A stretch of 64,000 nt of DNA from Candidatus Paracaedibacteraceae bacterium (GCA_030694965.1 JAUYTZ010000015.1:1-64000), one strand, 5' to 3'. Positions 29,698 through 39,555 are shown, counted from the stretch's first letter. Numbers and translations: made by a program. Notes: generated from the letters alone by a model not told the origin.

Positions 29698-30390
29698 ATG
29701 AATGGAACACCATTGAATCGTTATTTTGCAGAATTTTTTGGCACATTATTACTTGTGCTTTTTGGTTGCGGCAGCGCCGTGCTTGCTGGCGGTGATATTG
29801 GCTTTTTAGGCGTGTCACTTACGTTCGGTATAGCTTTGCTTTTTTTGATTTATTGTATTGGCCCTGTGTCAGGATGTCATGTAAATCCAGCAGTTACCCT
29901 TTGCTTGGCGGCTGCAAATAAGTTCCCTAAAGCTGATATCGCTGGTTACGTTGTTGCGCAACTTGCTGGCGCTGCTGTTGGTGGTTATGTGCTTTATATG
30001 ATTGCATCTGGCTTACCAGGTTTTGATATCGCAAAAGGTTTTGCCCTTAATGGCTTTGCTGAACATTCACCACGCAAATTTAGTATGGTTGCATGCTTGA
30101 TTACTGAAATATTCATGACAGCGACTTTGCTTTATGCAATTCTTTGTTCAACAAAATCATATTATGCAAATGGTTTCGCTGGTGTTGCGATCGGTTTGAC
30201 ACTTGCCGGTATTCACATGGTAAGCATTCCTGTGACAAACACATCAGTAAATCTTGCGCGTAGCTTTGGTGTTGCTATTGTTCATGGTGGTTGGGCGCTT
30301 GAACAATTATGGCTATTCGCTGTTGCGCACTTGATTGCAATTGTTGTTGCGCTTGTTGTATTCAAATTTACACACTGCGAGAAATGCTAA
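29698..30390 (+). CDS. aqpZ: Aquaporin Z-like water channel with a non-canonical second NPA box
   Basis: 230-residue MIP-family channel with six membrane spans and two half-helices. The first NPA box is normal (HVNPAVT, N63-P64-A65). The second reads N185-L186-A187-R188 in SVNLARS, with proline replaced by leucine. The conserved selectivity-filter region (H in GIHMVS, T in TNTSV, the Arg after the box) is otherwise retained. AqpZ helps equalise osmotic pressure across the inner membrane. Whether the substitution changes conductance is unknown. AGAGGA precedes the ATG and a strong terminator follows. Confidence 0.93.
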   Translation: MNGTPLNRYFAEFFGTLLLVLFGCGSAVLAGGDIGFLGVSLTFGIALLFLIYCIGPVSGCHVNPAVTLCLAAANKFPKADIAGYVVAQLAGAAVGGYVLYMIASGLPGFDIAKGFALNGFAEHSPRKFSMVACLITEIFMTATLLYAILCSTKSYYANGFAGVAIGLTLAGIHMVSIPVTNTSVNLARSFGVAIVHGGWALEQLWLFAVAHLIAIVVALVVFKFTHCEKC

Positions 30391-30425
30391 TTTTATATCT
30401 TTTTGACTTTTAATATTTTTTGAGT

Positions 30426-30453
30426 GCCCAATCTATCAAGATTGGGTATTTTT
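30426..30453 (+). terminator. Intrinsic terminator after aqpZ
   Basis: Perfect 8-bp stem CCCAATCT/AGATTGGG with an ATCA loop, followed by TATTTTT. Confidence 0.85.
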
Positions 30454-30532
30454 CTGTCTGCGGTTACATACCTTGCTTAAATTCAAAGATTTTGCTTTAA
30501 TGCCCTTATCAATTTAAAATAAGACCGCTTTT

Positions 30533-31291
30533 ATGCCAACTTACAGCGCACATCCAACAGCTGCTATTCTTATTATTGGAAATGAAATATTATCTGGTCG
30601 AACCCAAGATACCAATATTAAATTTATTGCTGAGCGCTTAGATAAAGCAGGGATTAAGCTGTTAGAGGTAAGGGTTATTCCAGATGATGAAGAAGCTATT
30701 GTTGAATCGGTAAATACCTTGCGCGCCAACTACACGTATGTGTTCACAACCGGCGGTATTGGCACAACGCACGATGATATTACGGCTGCGTGCATAGCAA
30801 AGGCATTTGGTGTTCAGCTTGTTGAAAACGATGAAATGCTTGAAATTTTAAAAGGCTGTCATCAGGAACGTTTTAATGAAAATCGCCGCCGCATGGCACT
30901 TATCCCTAAGGGTGCAGTTCTGCTGCGCAATAAGCTGACCGTTGCTACAGGGTTTAATATTGATAATGTGTATTGTCTGGCAGGTATGCCAACTGTGATG
31001 GAAGCTTCTTTTGTGTTATTATTGCCAGGGCTTAAAACAGGCGTTCCGTTTGTGTCAAATACAGTAACGTGTAATTTGCGTGAGGGTGATATAGCACATG
31101 CATTGACTAAAATTCAACAAGCGCATTCATCTGTCGAAATAGGGAGCTATCCCTTTTACAGGACGCCGCCTGATATTGGTGTAAGCTTTGTTATGCATGG
31201 CGCTGACCCATACGCTGTGAATGCAGCAACGGACGCTGTCGTGGCAATGGTGCAGCAGTTTAACGGTACCTTTACAATTGTACGTTTCTAA
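30533..31291 (+). CDS. CinA-type molybdopterin-binding-domain protein
   Basis: 252 residues covering the MoaB/MogA-like (MoCF_biosynth) domain of the CinA family: AAILIIGNEILSGRTQDTN at the start and FTTGGIGTTHDDITAACIAKAFG in the middle. The C-terminal nicotinamide-nucleotide amidase domain of full-length CinA is absent, as in many alphaproteobacterial stand-alone versions. Some family members hydrolyse ADP-ribose or process NMN; the role of the short form is not established. A terminator lies upstream, so it has its own promoter. Confidence 0.88.
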   Translation: MPTYSAHPTAAILIIGNEILSGRTQDTNIKFIAERLDKAGIKLLEVRVIPDDEEAIVESVNTLRANYTYVFTTGGIGTTHDDITAACIAKAFGVQLVENDEMLEILKGCHQERFNENRRRMALIPKGAVLLRNKLTVATGFNIDNVYCLAGMPTVMEASFVLLLPGLKTGVPFVSNTVTCNLREGDIAHALTKIQQAHSSVEIGSYPFYRTPPDIGVSFVMHGADPYAVNAATDAVVAMVQQFNGTFTIVRF

Positions 31292-31468
31292 CGAGTGCCT
31301 CATTTCTAATAAGTATCCTTTAATTTAAAAATATAGAATAAGTGAATATAATTATTTTTTGATAAATTATTTTTAATTTCCTTTTTTGTGATAATATGTT
31401 GTATTTATATTAGTTTTAAGCAAAAATTAATATAACATTAATTCTTATTTTCTTAAAAAGGAAAGATT

Positions 31469-32110
31469 ATGCATATATATTTTTGCAAAGCTTTGTGCTT
31501 TTGTTTTAGCTTATGTTTAATTTGTACAATGACGGTTTCTGTTTTTTCAAAAGATATAACAGATGATAGTTACTCGTGTTTTGGCCATTGGACATTTTTC
31601 GCAATGGATGATGCTGAAAAATTAGGGGCTTTGGAAAATTCGCCTCAAAAAGATCCGCTTGTACGCAAACATCGTAGATCAAATGTGACACTTATTGAAT
31701 CTGAAAAGGCGGTTAGTGCTACACCAATAAGTACTCGAGCATGGGTTATTAATACACGTGCTACCTATGTGCTGCTTATTAGACCAACTGATTTTAAAGA
31801 TGATGCTTATCTGTATATGCGGGGTTTTGATAAAATCAAGGTATGTCCAGAAAGATCATTGTCAATAAATGTTTTGCTGCTTGCTGGAAATTATTTAGCA
31901 GGTCAAGATTACACTCTTGTAAATGTTAATTCATATATTGGTGAATTGCCAATATTGAACTACATACCGCATTCTAAAGTAGAGCTTAAACTTGTGTCTA
32001 AATTAGATAAATCCAATAGTCTTCTTTCGGTTTTACTTTCGATTAAAGAAGGTTTTAAGCTTGAGCATGATCAAACGTATCATGAGTTTTTTAACGAGAC
32101 GTTAAAATAA
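31469..32110 (+). CDS. Secreted protein, unknown
   Basis: 213 residues with a Cys-rich hydrophobic signal (ALCFCFSLCLICTMTVSVFS). The mature part has alternating strands and short helices (TRAWVINTRATYVLLIRPTD, SINVLLLAGNYLAG) suggesting a compact beta-rich periplasmic or secreted domain. No family recognised. AAAGGAAAG precedes the ATG, a good ribosome-binding site. Single gene, convergent with ettA. Confidence 0.7.
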   Translation: MHIYFCKALCFCFSLCLICTMTVSVFSKDITDDSYSCFGHWTFFAMDDAEKLGALENSPQKDPLVRKHRRSNVTLIESEKAVSATPISTRAWVINTRATYVLLIRPTDFKDDAYLYMRGFDKIKVCPERSLSINVLLLAGNYLAGQDYTLVNVNSYIGELPILNYIPHSKVELKLVSKLDKSNSLLSVLLSIKEGFKLEHDQTYHEFFNETLK

Positions 32111-32146
32111 TCTTTAAGCGTGGTTTTTGGACTTACGTTTTAGATT

Positions 32147-32188
32147 ATAAAAAATCCCCTCATTCAATGACTCAAGAGAGGGGGTTAT
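32147..32188 (-). terminator. Intrinsic terminator of ettA
   Basis: On the minus strand AACCCCCTCTC pairs with GAGGGGATT across a roughly 14-base loop, followed by a T-run (TTTTTTATAAT). Located 26 bases after the ettA stop. Confidence 0.8.
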
Positions 32189-32213
32189 CGCAAAATTAAA
32201 TATTTTAAGTCAC

Positions 32214-33893
32214 TTAACGCGTTAAAGGTTTGTACTTAATACGGTGTGGTTGACACGCATCCGCACCTAGGCGACGTTTGCGGTCTTCTTCATATGATTG
32301 ATAGTTACCTTCGAACCATTCTACATGGCTGTCGCCTTCGAATGCTAAAATGTGTGTTGCAATACGGTCAAGGAAGAATCGATCATGGGTAATGACAATC
32401 GCGCAACCGCCAAAGCTTAGCAATGCTTCTTCAAGTGAACGTAATGTTTCAACGTCAAGGTCGTTTGTCGGTTCGTCCAAGAACAGAACATTCGCGCCAG
32501 AACGCAAAATTTTTGCCAAATGCACGCGATTTCGTTCACCACCTGAAAGGGACCCAACTTTTTTCTGTTGGTCTGATCCTTTAAAGTTAAACCAGCTACA
32601 GTACGCGCGGCTTGCAACGGTGCGTTTACCAAGTTCAATCATGTCAAGACCGTCAGAAATTTCTTCCCATACGTTCTTGTTTGGATTCAATGTGTCACGT
32701 GACTGATCCACATATCCTAAACGCACGGAATCACCAATCTTAACGACACCTTGATCAGGTTTATCTTTGCCTGTTAGCATATTAAATAGCGTTGTTTTAC
32801 CTGCGCCGTTTGGCCCAATTACACCAACGATTCCGCCGCGCGGCATTTTATAAGATAGATCATCGATCAATAAACGATCGCCAAAACCTTTGGATACGTG
32901 TTCTAAGTCAATAACAAGGTCACCTAAACGTTCGCCTGCTGGAATAAAGATGGAGCCATCCCCTGAACCTTGATCCACTTTTTCATTGAGCAAATCTTCA
33001 TACGCTTGAATACGTGCTTTTGATTTACTTTGACGTGCCTTTGGTGATTGACGAATCCATTCAAGCTCGCTCTTTAGTTGCTTTTGGCGATGTGACTCAC
33101 CTTTTGATTCAAGCAAAAGACGTTTTTCTTTTTGTTCAAGCCAGCTTGAATAGTTTCCTTCAAATGGGAAGCCTTGGCCGCGGTCAATTTCAAGAATCCA
33201 ACTTACAACATTATCTAAGAAGTAACGATCGTGCGTGATCAATACGACTGTTCCTTTGTAGTCCTGTAAGTGGCGTTCAAGCCATGCGACTGAGTCTGCA
33301 TCCAAGTGGTTTGTCGGCTCGTCAAGCAATAATAAGTCAGGCTTTTGAAGAAGCAAGGAACACAAAGCGACACGGCGTTTTTCACCCCCAGAAAGGCGTT
33401 CGATAGATGCTTCAGGTGGTGGACAACGAAGGGCATCCATAGCAATTTCAATTTGACGATCCAAATCCCACGCATCAAGATGGTCAATCTTTTCTTGAAG
33501 TTCACCTTGTTCAGCAATTAAGGCATCCATTTCCTCATCTGACATGGGTTCTGCGAATTTCATATTTACTTCTTCAAAACGTGTCAACAAGCGCTGCGTT
33601 TCACCAAGACTTTTCTTAATGTTACCAACAACGTCAAGTGTAGGATCAAGTTCTGGTTCTTGCGCTAGGTAGCCTATTTTAGCGCCTTCTGCGGCCCATG
33701 CTTCACCTTGGAAATCTTTATCGATGCCGGCCATAATTTTAAGTAACGTTGATTTACCCGCACCGTTTGGCCCGATCACACCAATTTTTACACCTGGTAA
33801 AAAAGATAACCAAAGATCTTTCATGACCTCTTTACCGCCTGGGTAAGCTTTGCGTAATTCCTTGATTACATATACATATTGGTATGACGCCAT
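32214..33893 (-). CDS. ettA: Energy-dependent translational throttle protein EttA (ABC-F)
   Basis: 559-residue soluble ABC-F ATPase that binds the ribosomal E site and tunes the first elongation steps according to ATP/ADP ratio. It has two ABC domains, each with Walker A (GPNGAGKST at about residue 40 and GPNGAGKTT at about 357), signature ([26 protein letters not shown]) and Walker B ([22 protein letters not shown]). The EttA arm and an interdomain linker with [19 protein letters not shown] are present. Full length and apparently monocistronic. Confidence 0.96.
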   Translation of the reverse strand: MASYQYVYVIKELRKAYPGGKEVMKDLWLSFLPGVKIGVIGPNGAGKSTLLKIMAGIDKDFQGEAWAAEGAKIGYLAQEPELDPTLDVVGNIKKSLGETQRLLTRFEEVNMKFAEPMSDEEMDALIAEQGELQEKIDHLDAWDLDRQIEIAMDALRCPPPEASIERLSGGEKRRVALCSLLLQKPDLLLLDEPTNHLDADSVAWLERHLQDYKGTVVLITHDRYFLDNVVSWILEIDRGQGFPFEGNYSSWLEQKEKRLLLESKGESHRQKQLKSELEWIRQSPKARQSKSKARIQAYEDLLNEKVDQGSGDGSIFIPAGERLGDLVIDLEHVSKGFGDRLLIDDLSYKMPRGGIVGVIGPNGAGKTTLFNMLTGKDKPDQGVVKIGDSVRLGYVDQSRDTLNPNKNVWEEISDGLDMIELGKRTVASRAYCSWFNFKGSDQQKKVGSLSGGERNRVHLAKILRSGANVLFLDEPTNDLDVETLRSLEEALLSFGGCAIVITHDRFFLDRIATHILAFEGDSHVEWFEGNYQSYEEDRKRRLGADACQPHRIKYKPLTR

Positions 33894-34069
33894 ACGTTTT
33901 GTCCTTAATGATTTATCCCGAACACAAATAAGTAAACGGGATTTTTTTAATTATATGGTCTTAAAATGCCGGATAAAGCTACCAGAATCAAGGGTTGATT
34001 TTAGGTTGCTTTAGCAAGGCCCAGAACTCAAGTCTCATATTTCTTTACGCTTTGCAATGACATTAAGGA

Positions 34070-35073
34070 CTAGTCCGCCCAATTTACCGTATTTTTTAAT
34101 TTGTCTGGTGTAATAAGGCTGCCAGAAATTATACCTTTATCGGGTGTTTCTGCATGCGTTTCAACAACGCTATAGCCCGCACGGTCAAGCATTTCTTTTA
34201 TTTCAGGATCGCTCATGACAAAAATAGAATTATAGTTTGTAGTTATGTATACATCTCTAAAACTTTTTATATTTCCTATGCAATGGATTGGCTGAAAGTA
34301 TTCATATGATTCATCAACCGATTGGATGTCAACAGCAGTTTTTGTCGTGCCAGTAATTATGGATGTATGTATAATGGTTTCTTTATGCAAGCAACCTGGG
34401 TATTCCCGGCCAACATTTTTGCCTTGTTCATATGCATTTATCCATTCATCTGGCAAAGTTGGCAGAGCAACGCGCAAAAACAAGCGTGATTCATCATTTT
34501 TTAAATTTGGTAAAATTTTTATCAACATAGCATTGAATTCAGTGGTTTCATAAAATGAGACACATTAAAACACATGACAGTGTCGTATTTTTTTTCAGGA
34601 AGATTGAAAGTTGGGTCGTTAATATCTTTGTTTGCTATTTTTAGTCGTTTATGGCCTGCATACAAAATATCTTTTTTGAGCCAAAACTTTTCAAGTGGCT
34701 TAATAAATTCAGAAATTTTAGCACAAGCTTTCTTGCTAACTTCGACTATATTAAGTTGGTCTACAGGTGTTAATAACATGAGCCCATCTGCAAGCCCTAA
34801 ACCAACACCTATGTTTAATATTGTTTGTCCATTGATACGTGCATATATTTGATTTTGAAAATAATCAAATATATGATCAGTTTGATCACCTGATATTCTG
34901 CCTTTATTAGGTGGAATAATTAAGTCCTCGTTATGTATTGTGTATTTAAAGTGCTTTATAAGGCCTTTAATATCAACATCAGGAAAATTCTCATGTTGCA
35001 AAGTGCCAGTGCCTGCAAAAGAATTAGAATTAATTGTTAAAGTGAAAAACAGTATTAATAATTTATTATTAAT
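34070..35073 (-). pseudogene. Exported SAM-dependent methyltransferase, broken by frameshift and lost start
   Basis: Two frames together make one methyltransferase. The upstream part (about 35001-34522) carries motif I (ILNIGVGLGLADGLML) and motif IV (YDTVMCFNVSHFMKPL). The downstream part (34528-34070) carries the rest (LPNLKNDESRLFLRVALP). They overlap by seven bases (ATGTTGA) in different frames, exactly where the fold should continue. Upstream of the TTG at 35001 the frame stays open and encodes NNKLLILFFTLTINSNSFA, a good signal peptide, but its first codon is ATT (35073) behind an AAGAGGA site, not ATG. A rare ATT start with coupled halves cannot be excluded. Two independent lesions favour a decaying gene. 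A secreted methyltransferase would be unusual for housekeeping. Confidence 0.7.
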
Positions 35074-35252
35074 TATTTATATATCCTCTTATTTTTTTTG
35101 TATTTTATAAAATATATACATGAAGTTTTATAATATCAACCGAAAAAGAGATTTATCTTCTCATTCAATATATTTCTATGGTTAACCCTTGACCCAACAT
35201 CAAAAATACGGCATTAAAAAACGATGTATTATAACGTTTTCGGATTTAATTT

Positions 35253-36002
35253 ATGTTTTCATTAAAAGGTAGAAAAGCGCTGGTAACAGGTGCAACGGGT
35301 GGAATTGGTCAAGCAATTGCTGAGGCATTGGCAAAACAAGGCGCAGATGTTGTCTTATCTGGTACACGTGAGGTTGTTTTAGCTGAAGTGGCTGCTAATA
35401 TTGAATCAACGTATGGCGTTCGCGCTATTGCTATTGCTTGCTCATTAAGTGATGTGGATGCAATTGAAGGTTTATTTGCAAAAGCTGAAGAGGCTATAGG
35501 ATCAATCGATATTTTGGTAAATAATGCTGGTATTACGCGCGATACATTGATTATCCGTATGAAAGACGAAGATTGGCAGTCTGTCATTGATGTAAATTTA
35601 ACGGCTGCATTCCGTTTGGCGCGCGCAGCGACTAAAAATATGATGCGTCGTCGCTTTGGCCGTATTATTAATATCACGTCTGTTGTAGGCAGTGCAGGTA
35701 ATCCTGGTCAAACAAATTATTGCGCATCAAAAGCAGGTTTAGTGGGTTTTTCAAAATCACTCGCGCACGAGGTTGCAACGCGGGGGATCACTGTGAACTG
35801 CGTAGCTCCTGGATTCATTGAAACAGCAATGACAGCTGATCTGCCTGAAAACGTTAAAACAAAAATCCTTGGTGCGATTCCACAAGGTCGTATGGGTAGC
35901 CCAATTGAAATAGCGTCTGCAGTGGCATTTTTGGCATCTGATGAAGCAGGCCATATGACAGGCCAGACGATGCATATTAACGGTGGCATGGAAATGGTCT
36001 GA
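35253..36002 (+). CDS. fabG: 3-oxoacyl-[acyl-carrier-protein] reductase
   Basis: 249-residue NADPH-dependent short-chain dehydrogenase, the reductive step of fatty-acid elongation. The TGATGGIG cofactor motif is near residue 12, NNAG near 90, and the catalytic Ser-Tyr-Lys lies in INITSVVGSAGNPGQTNYCA followed by SKAG. A C-terminal segment GQTMHINGGM is typical of FabG. acpP, fabD and fabF are not adjacent, so this gene is separated from its usual operon. Confidence 0.95.
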   Translation: MFSLKGRKALVTGATGGIGQAIAEALAKQGADVVLSGTREVVLAEVAANIESTYGVRAIAIACSLSDVDAIEGLFAKAEEAIGSIDILVNNAGITRDTLIIRMKDEDWQSVIDVNLTAAFRLARAATKNMMRRRFGRIINITSVVGSAGNPGQTNYCASKAGLVGFSKSLAHEVATRGITVNCVAPGFIETAMTADLPENVKTKILGAIPQGRMGSPIEIASAVAFLASDEAGHMTGQTMHINGGMEMV

Positions 36003-36388
36003 TCTTAACTCCAGAGATGATTGATTAATGCGTTAACGATCGGATTTTGCGGTACTCATGTGCAACATGCACACTGCGTTCCTTAAACCTCTGTTGCCTG
36101 TTACTCAATCATCTTTGGAACTAATCTCACTATAATATTCTTAAGCATTGACTCGTGTAATTTTTGGCGATGTCTGCGCTGCTCATTTACTTTAGTAAAT
36201 TGTGCTGCTTGAATCTTAAAGTCTTGCTATTTAATGCTTATTAATACCAATTTTTTGCTAAGATTCTTAATGTAATTAATCATGCATTAGGATCCAATCT
36301 GATGTATAATATGGTAATTGTACTATAAATTTATTATGGCAAAAATTTTAAGAAATTATAGCTGTTTTACTAAAAGGAACATCCTCGC
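36003..36388. repeat. Intergenic tandem of long hairpins between fabG and hldE
   Basis: Two large inverted repeats lie back to back. The first pairs CCAGAGATGATTGA (36011-36024) with TCAATCATCTTTGG (36105-36118) and holds an inner GTGCA-ACA-TGCAC hairpin. The second pairs TAAGCATT (36142-36149) with AATGCTTA (36233-36240) and holds the palindrome ATTTACTTTAGTAAAT (36185-36200). No ORF. It looks like a structured intergenic repeat or a non-autonomous mobile element rather than a regulatory leader. The remainder up to 36388 is AT-rich and should contain the hldE promoter. Confidence 0.65.
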
Positions 36389-37834
36389 ATGACGCACAGC
36401 ATTAAAGAGTTATTTAAAAATAGTACGATTTTATGCGTTGGTGATGTTATGGTTGATCGTTTTGTGTATGGAAATGTAAATCGCATTTCGCCCGAGTCTC
36501 CGGTGCCTGTACTGCAAATTCAACGTGACTTTACGGTTTTGGGGGGCGCTGGAAACGTCGCGCGAAATCTATTGTCATTGGGGGCTTCATGTTGCTTGTT
36601 GACCGTGTCGGGTGACGATCAGGCAGCAGACGAACTTGAAGCGTTGTTAGCACACGAAACACGCTTGCAAACATTTATGGTGCGCGACGTGAATCGCACT
36701 ACTACATGCAAAACACGTTTTAGTGCTGCTGGCCAACAGATGCTTCGTGTTGATAATGAAATTACGACAGCCATTAGTTTAGAGACACAAGCTGAACTAA
36801 TTAAAATGTTTAAAGAAAAATTAAGTGCGTCAAATGTTGTTATTTTATCTGATTATGCAAAAGGTATTTTCGATGATTCGTTTTGTAAACAGCTTATTCA
36901 AATGGCAAATTCTGCAGGGGTACATGTTGTAATTGATCCAAAAGGTAAAAATTATGAGCGCTATCGTGATGCAACTATATTAACACCCAATATCAAAGAA
37001 CTTGTAGATGCTGTAAAGCGCCCTATTGACACACAAGAAGATCTTGTTTTTTCTGCGAAAGAGTTATGTAGAGAGCTTAATATAACAGCAATGCTTGTAA
37101 CGCAAGGCGCTGATGGCATGACACTTGTCACTGAACATTTGGTGGAACACATAGATACAGAAGCTAAAGAAATTTTTGATGTTTCTGGAGCGGGTGACAC
37201 GGTTATTTCAACGCTAGCAGCAGCGTTGTCTTCGGGAATTTCTTTTAGTGATGCCGCTAAGCTTGCAAACAAAGCAGCTGGAATTTCAGTAGCTAAGGTC
37301 GGTACAGCAACCGTTACTGCGGATGAATTACAATGTGCATGTGATCATGGTTCGCATACGATTGAAACAAATGGAAACGTATACACAAAGGAGGCTACCT
37401 TTGAATGCGTTAAAATGTGGCGCCGTCAAGGGCTTATCGTCGGTTTTACGAATGGATGCTTTGATCTTTTGCATCTGGGACACTTGCATATTTTAAAGGA
37501 AGCTTCTGCTGCGTGTGACCGCCTTATTGTTGGGGTGAACTCAGATGCCTCTGTTAAACGCTTAAAAGGCGCTTCACGCCCCGTTCAAAATGAAGAGACA
37601 CGCACTCAAATACTAGCAACGCTTAATTGTGTGCATGCTGTTGTTATTTTTGACGAGGCAACACCATTGGAATTAATTGAATTGTTTGAGCCCGATGTCC
37701 TTGTTAAAGGTGCAGATTACACAGTTGATCGCGTTGTTGGCGCCAAGTTTGTGCACGCCCGAGGCGGCAAAGTCCTTTTGGTTGATCTAAAGCAAGGACA
37801 TAGTACGACAGCTACTGTGGGACGAATGGCATAA
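36389..37834 (+). CDS. hldE: Bifunctional heptose-7-phosphate kinase / heptose-1-phosphate adenylyltransferase
   Basis: 481-residue enzyme making ADP-heptose for the lipopolysaccharide inner core. Residues 1 to about 320 form a ribokinase-like kinase (LCVGDVMVDRF, GGAGNVARNL, catalytic DVSGAGDTVIST near 263-274). Residues from about 345 form the nucleotidyltransferase (GFTNGCFDLLHLGHLHILKE, with the HxGH motif near 362-365, and KGASRPVQNEETR). Both halves intact, implying that the organism makes heptose-containing LPS. AAAGGAAC precedes the ATG. Confidence 0.97.
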   Translation: MTHSIKELFKNSTILCVGDVMVDRFVYGNVNRISPESPVPVLQIQRDFTVLGGAGNVARNLLSLGASCCLLTVSGDDQAADELEALLAHETRLQTFMVRDVNRTTTCKTRFSAAGQQMLRVDNEITTAISLETQAELIKMFKEKLSASNVVILSDYAKGIFDDSFCKQLIQMANSAGVHVVIDPKGKNYERYRDATILTPNIKELVDAVKRPIDTQEDLVFSAKELCRELNITAMLVTQGADGMTLVTEHLVEHIDTEAKEIFDVSGAGDTVISTLAAALSSGISFSDAAKLANKAAGISVAKVGTATVTADELQCACDHGSHTIETNGNVYTKEATFECVKMWRRQGLIVGFTNGCFDLLHLGHLHILKEASAACDRLIVGVNSDASVKRLKGASRPVQNEETRTQILATLNCVHAVVIFDEATPLELIELFEPDVLVKGADYTVDRVVGAKFVHARGGKVLLVDLKQGHSTTATVGRMA

Positions 37835-37883
37835 CATTGTTATTATTTAAGCTTTTTTAAAGATAAATTGATCTTTTATCATT

Positions 37884-38966
37884 CTATTCACCCAAAAAAA
37901 TGTCTCGTTGCACACAGCGTTTCTTTTTGCTTTCAAACATACAAATTCGCCTTATTTCATATTGTTCACTTCTAATTATAAATTCATTTGTATCTTCGTT
38001 TGGCCATTTTATGATTTTATTTTCTGGATTACCTTCAATTTCTAGAACAGTTTCAATGCTTTTGTTCCTTCGTATTCCAATTATTGGATGGCAACTCTTT
38101 TCTTTCTTAGCCAAGCCACAATCAACGTCGCATGTTTTTATAAAGTTATTCCATTTACATCCTGATTTTTGTCCGCATGTAACGCTATCTTCATTTAAAA
38201 AGCATTGCTTAGCAGAGTCTATTCTTGGAATATCTGAAACTTTTAATTCAGCTTTTCGTTGATCATCTAAAGCTTTCAAAAGGGCTTTTCTTTGTTCTTT
38301 TTTTTCAGCCTCAGCTTTTTTTATAGCTCTTGCTTCTACAAGACCCGCATTAGCTAAAAGCTGCGCTTTAGTTGGTGTGGGTTTAATTCTACTATTTTCA
38401 ATAGCTGAGTCTTTTGAATATTCTAAAGGCCTTATAGAATCATCTTTTTTAGAAATAGTACCATCAACGGTTTCAATTTCTTTATCTTGTAGTACTTCTT
38501 TTTCTTGCGTTATTTTTAGACGTGCCATAGCTTCATTAGCAGCTTTTTTTTTAGCGTCCCCGTACATTTCTGCATTTTTTGCTTCTTTTATTAAAAGCAA
38601 AGCTTCGGTTGTGCAATTATCTATTTGAGAATTATCTATTGTTTTAAAAGATTTGTTGCCATTTTCAGAATTTTTAAATGAATCCTCATCTGTTTCACTT
38701 GTTGTTTCGCTGCCATTATCTATCGGGCTTACTTGAATTTTTTTCCCCCACAATTTATTTGATATAAATGCGAATTTTTTATGAGTGGGTTTAGTTTTAC
38801 CTTCTGGTTCACTAATGGGTTCTGAAGCTGTATTTTCTTCTAAATAAACTTTAGATTTATTAAAGCTAAAAGACGGCCAAGCAGTTGTGCATTCACCGGT
38901 ACTGCAAAGGCTAAATGTTATCAATAAAAGGCTAATGAATTTAAGGGTCACAATTATAAATCTCAC
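37884..38966 (-). CDS. Secreted cysteine-rich protein, paralogue of 57377-58594
   Basis: 360 residues. The signal peptide (FIIVTLKFISLLLITFSLCS) is nearly the same as in the 57-kb paralogue. A low-complexity charged middle follows, including GSETTSDTDEDSFKNSE. The C-terminus has the conserved pattern C-x8-C-x5-C-x-W-x6-C-x3-C (near 273-303: CFLNEDSVTC, CGQKSGC, CKWNNFIKTC, CDVDC). After it come IIGIRRN and NEFIIRSEQYEIRRIC, also shared. The cysteines suggest a disulfide-stabilised extracytoplasmic module. Function unknown. Convergent with hldE. Confidence 0.8.
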   Translation of the reverse strand: MRFIIVTLKFISLLLITFSLCSTGECTTAWPSFSFNKSKVYLEENTASEPISEPEGKTKPTHKKFAFISNKLWGKKIQVSPIDNGSETTSETDEDSFKNSENGNKSFKTIDNSQIDNCTTEALLLIKEAKNAEMYGDAKKKAANEAMARLKITQEKEVLQDKEIETVDGTISKKDDSIRPLEYSKDSAIENSRIKPTPTKAQLLANAGLVEARAIKKAEAEKKEQRKALLKALDDQRKAELKVSDIPRIDSAKQCFLNEDSVTCGQKSGCKWNNFIKTCDVDCGLAKKEKSCHPIIGIRRNKSIETVLEIEGNPENKIIKWPNEDTNEFIIRSEQYEIRRICMFESKKKRCVQRDIFLGE

Positions 38967-39052
38967 GCACTAAAAATATATCTAATTCTAATATTGAATG
39001 AATTAATAAATTACTAATATTTATTGAAATATAGTTGTGTGCGAGTGATAGG

Positions 39053-39150
39053 TTCATGCTATCTCTCTTTTCTATTACGCCTAGGTTTGACCCACTGTGT
39101 GAACGTTGAAAACATGGCTGTCATGATCAGACGTGATCCGGCCATCTAAA
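39053..39150. repeat. Dispersed palindromic elements near csaA
   Basis: Contains TTCATGCTATCTCTC...CGCCTAGGTTTGACC, matching the start of the element at 56,975, and a second arm GTCATGATCAGACGTGATCC at 39,120-39,148 of the same family as the 8.2- and 26.1-kb copies. Non-coding, next to the csaA stop. Confidence 0.55.
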
Positions 39151-39155
39151 TTTCT

Positions 39156-39497
39156 TCAGCACAACTTTTGTCCGTTAGGCACTAAAGGATCTGCTTTTAT
39201 AAGGCAAATTTTATCATTAGCATCCGCAAAACCAACCAGCAAAAACTCAGACATAAAGCCTGCAATGTTACGCGGCGCTAGATTAACGCAACCAACAACT
39301 GATCGTCCTATCAGTGATTCTTCTGTGTAGTGTGCGGTTACTTGCGCACTGGTTTGTTTAACGCCGATCTCTGCGCCAAAATCAACATAAACTTTGTAAG
39401 CTGGCTTTTTTGCACGTGGAAAAGGTTCAACTTTTACAACGGTGCCAGAGCGAAGTTCAACTCTTTCAAAGTCTTCAAAGGATATGATTGGGTTCAT
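39156..39497 (-). CDS. csaA: tRNA-binding domain protein, CsaA-like
   Basis: 113 residues from ATG 39497; the frame continues upstream into thrS but the family starts here (SFEDFERVELRSGTVVKVEPF). It is a single EMAP-II-like tRNA-binding OB fold: GVKQTSAQVTAHYT, then RSVVGCVNLAPRNIAGF and the C-terminal PLVPNGQKL. CsaA proteins form dimers and have been reported as chaperone-like export factors and tRNA binders. It follows thrS by 58 bases on the same strand, so the two may be cotranscribed, a natural pairing for tRNA-related functions. Confidence 0.9.
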   Translation of the reverse strand: MNPIISFEDFERVELRSGTVVKVEPFPRAKKPAYKVYVDFGAEIGVKQTSAQVTAHYTEESLIGRSVVGCVNLAPRNIAGFMSEFLLVGFADANDKICLIKADPLVPNGQKLC

Positions 39498-39555
39498 ATG
39501 TTTTTTTCCAAAGATCTTGTTGCCGGGATTGTCACGGCAATCGCGTTGTTGATAA

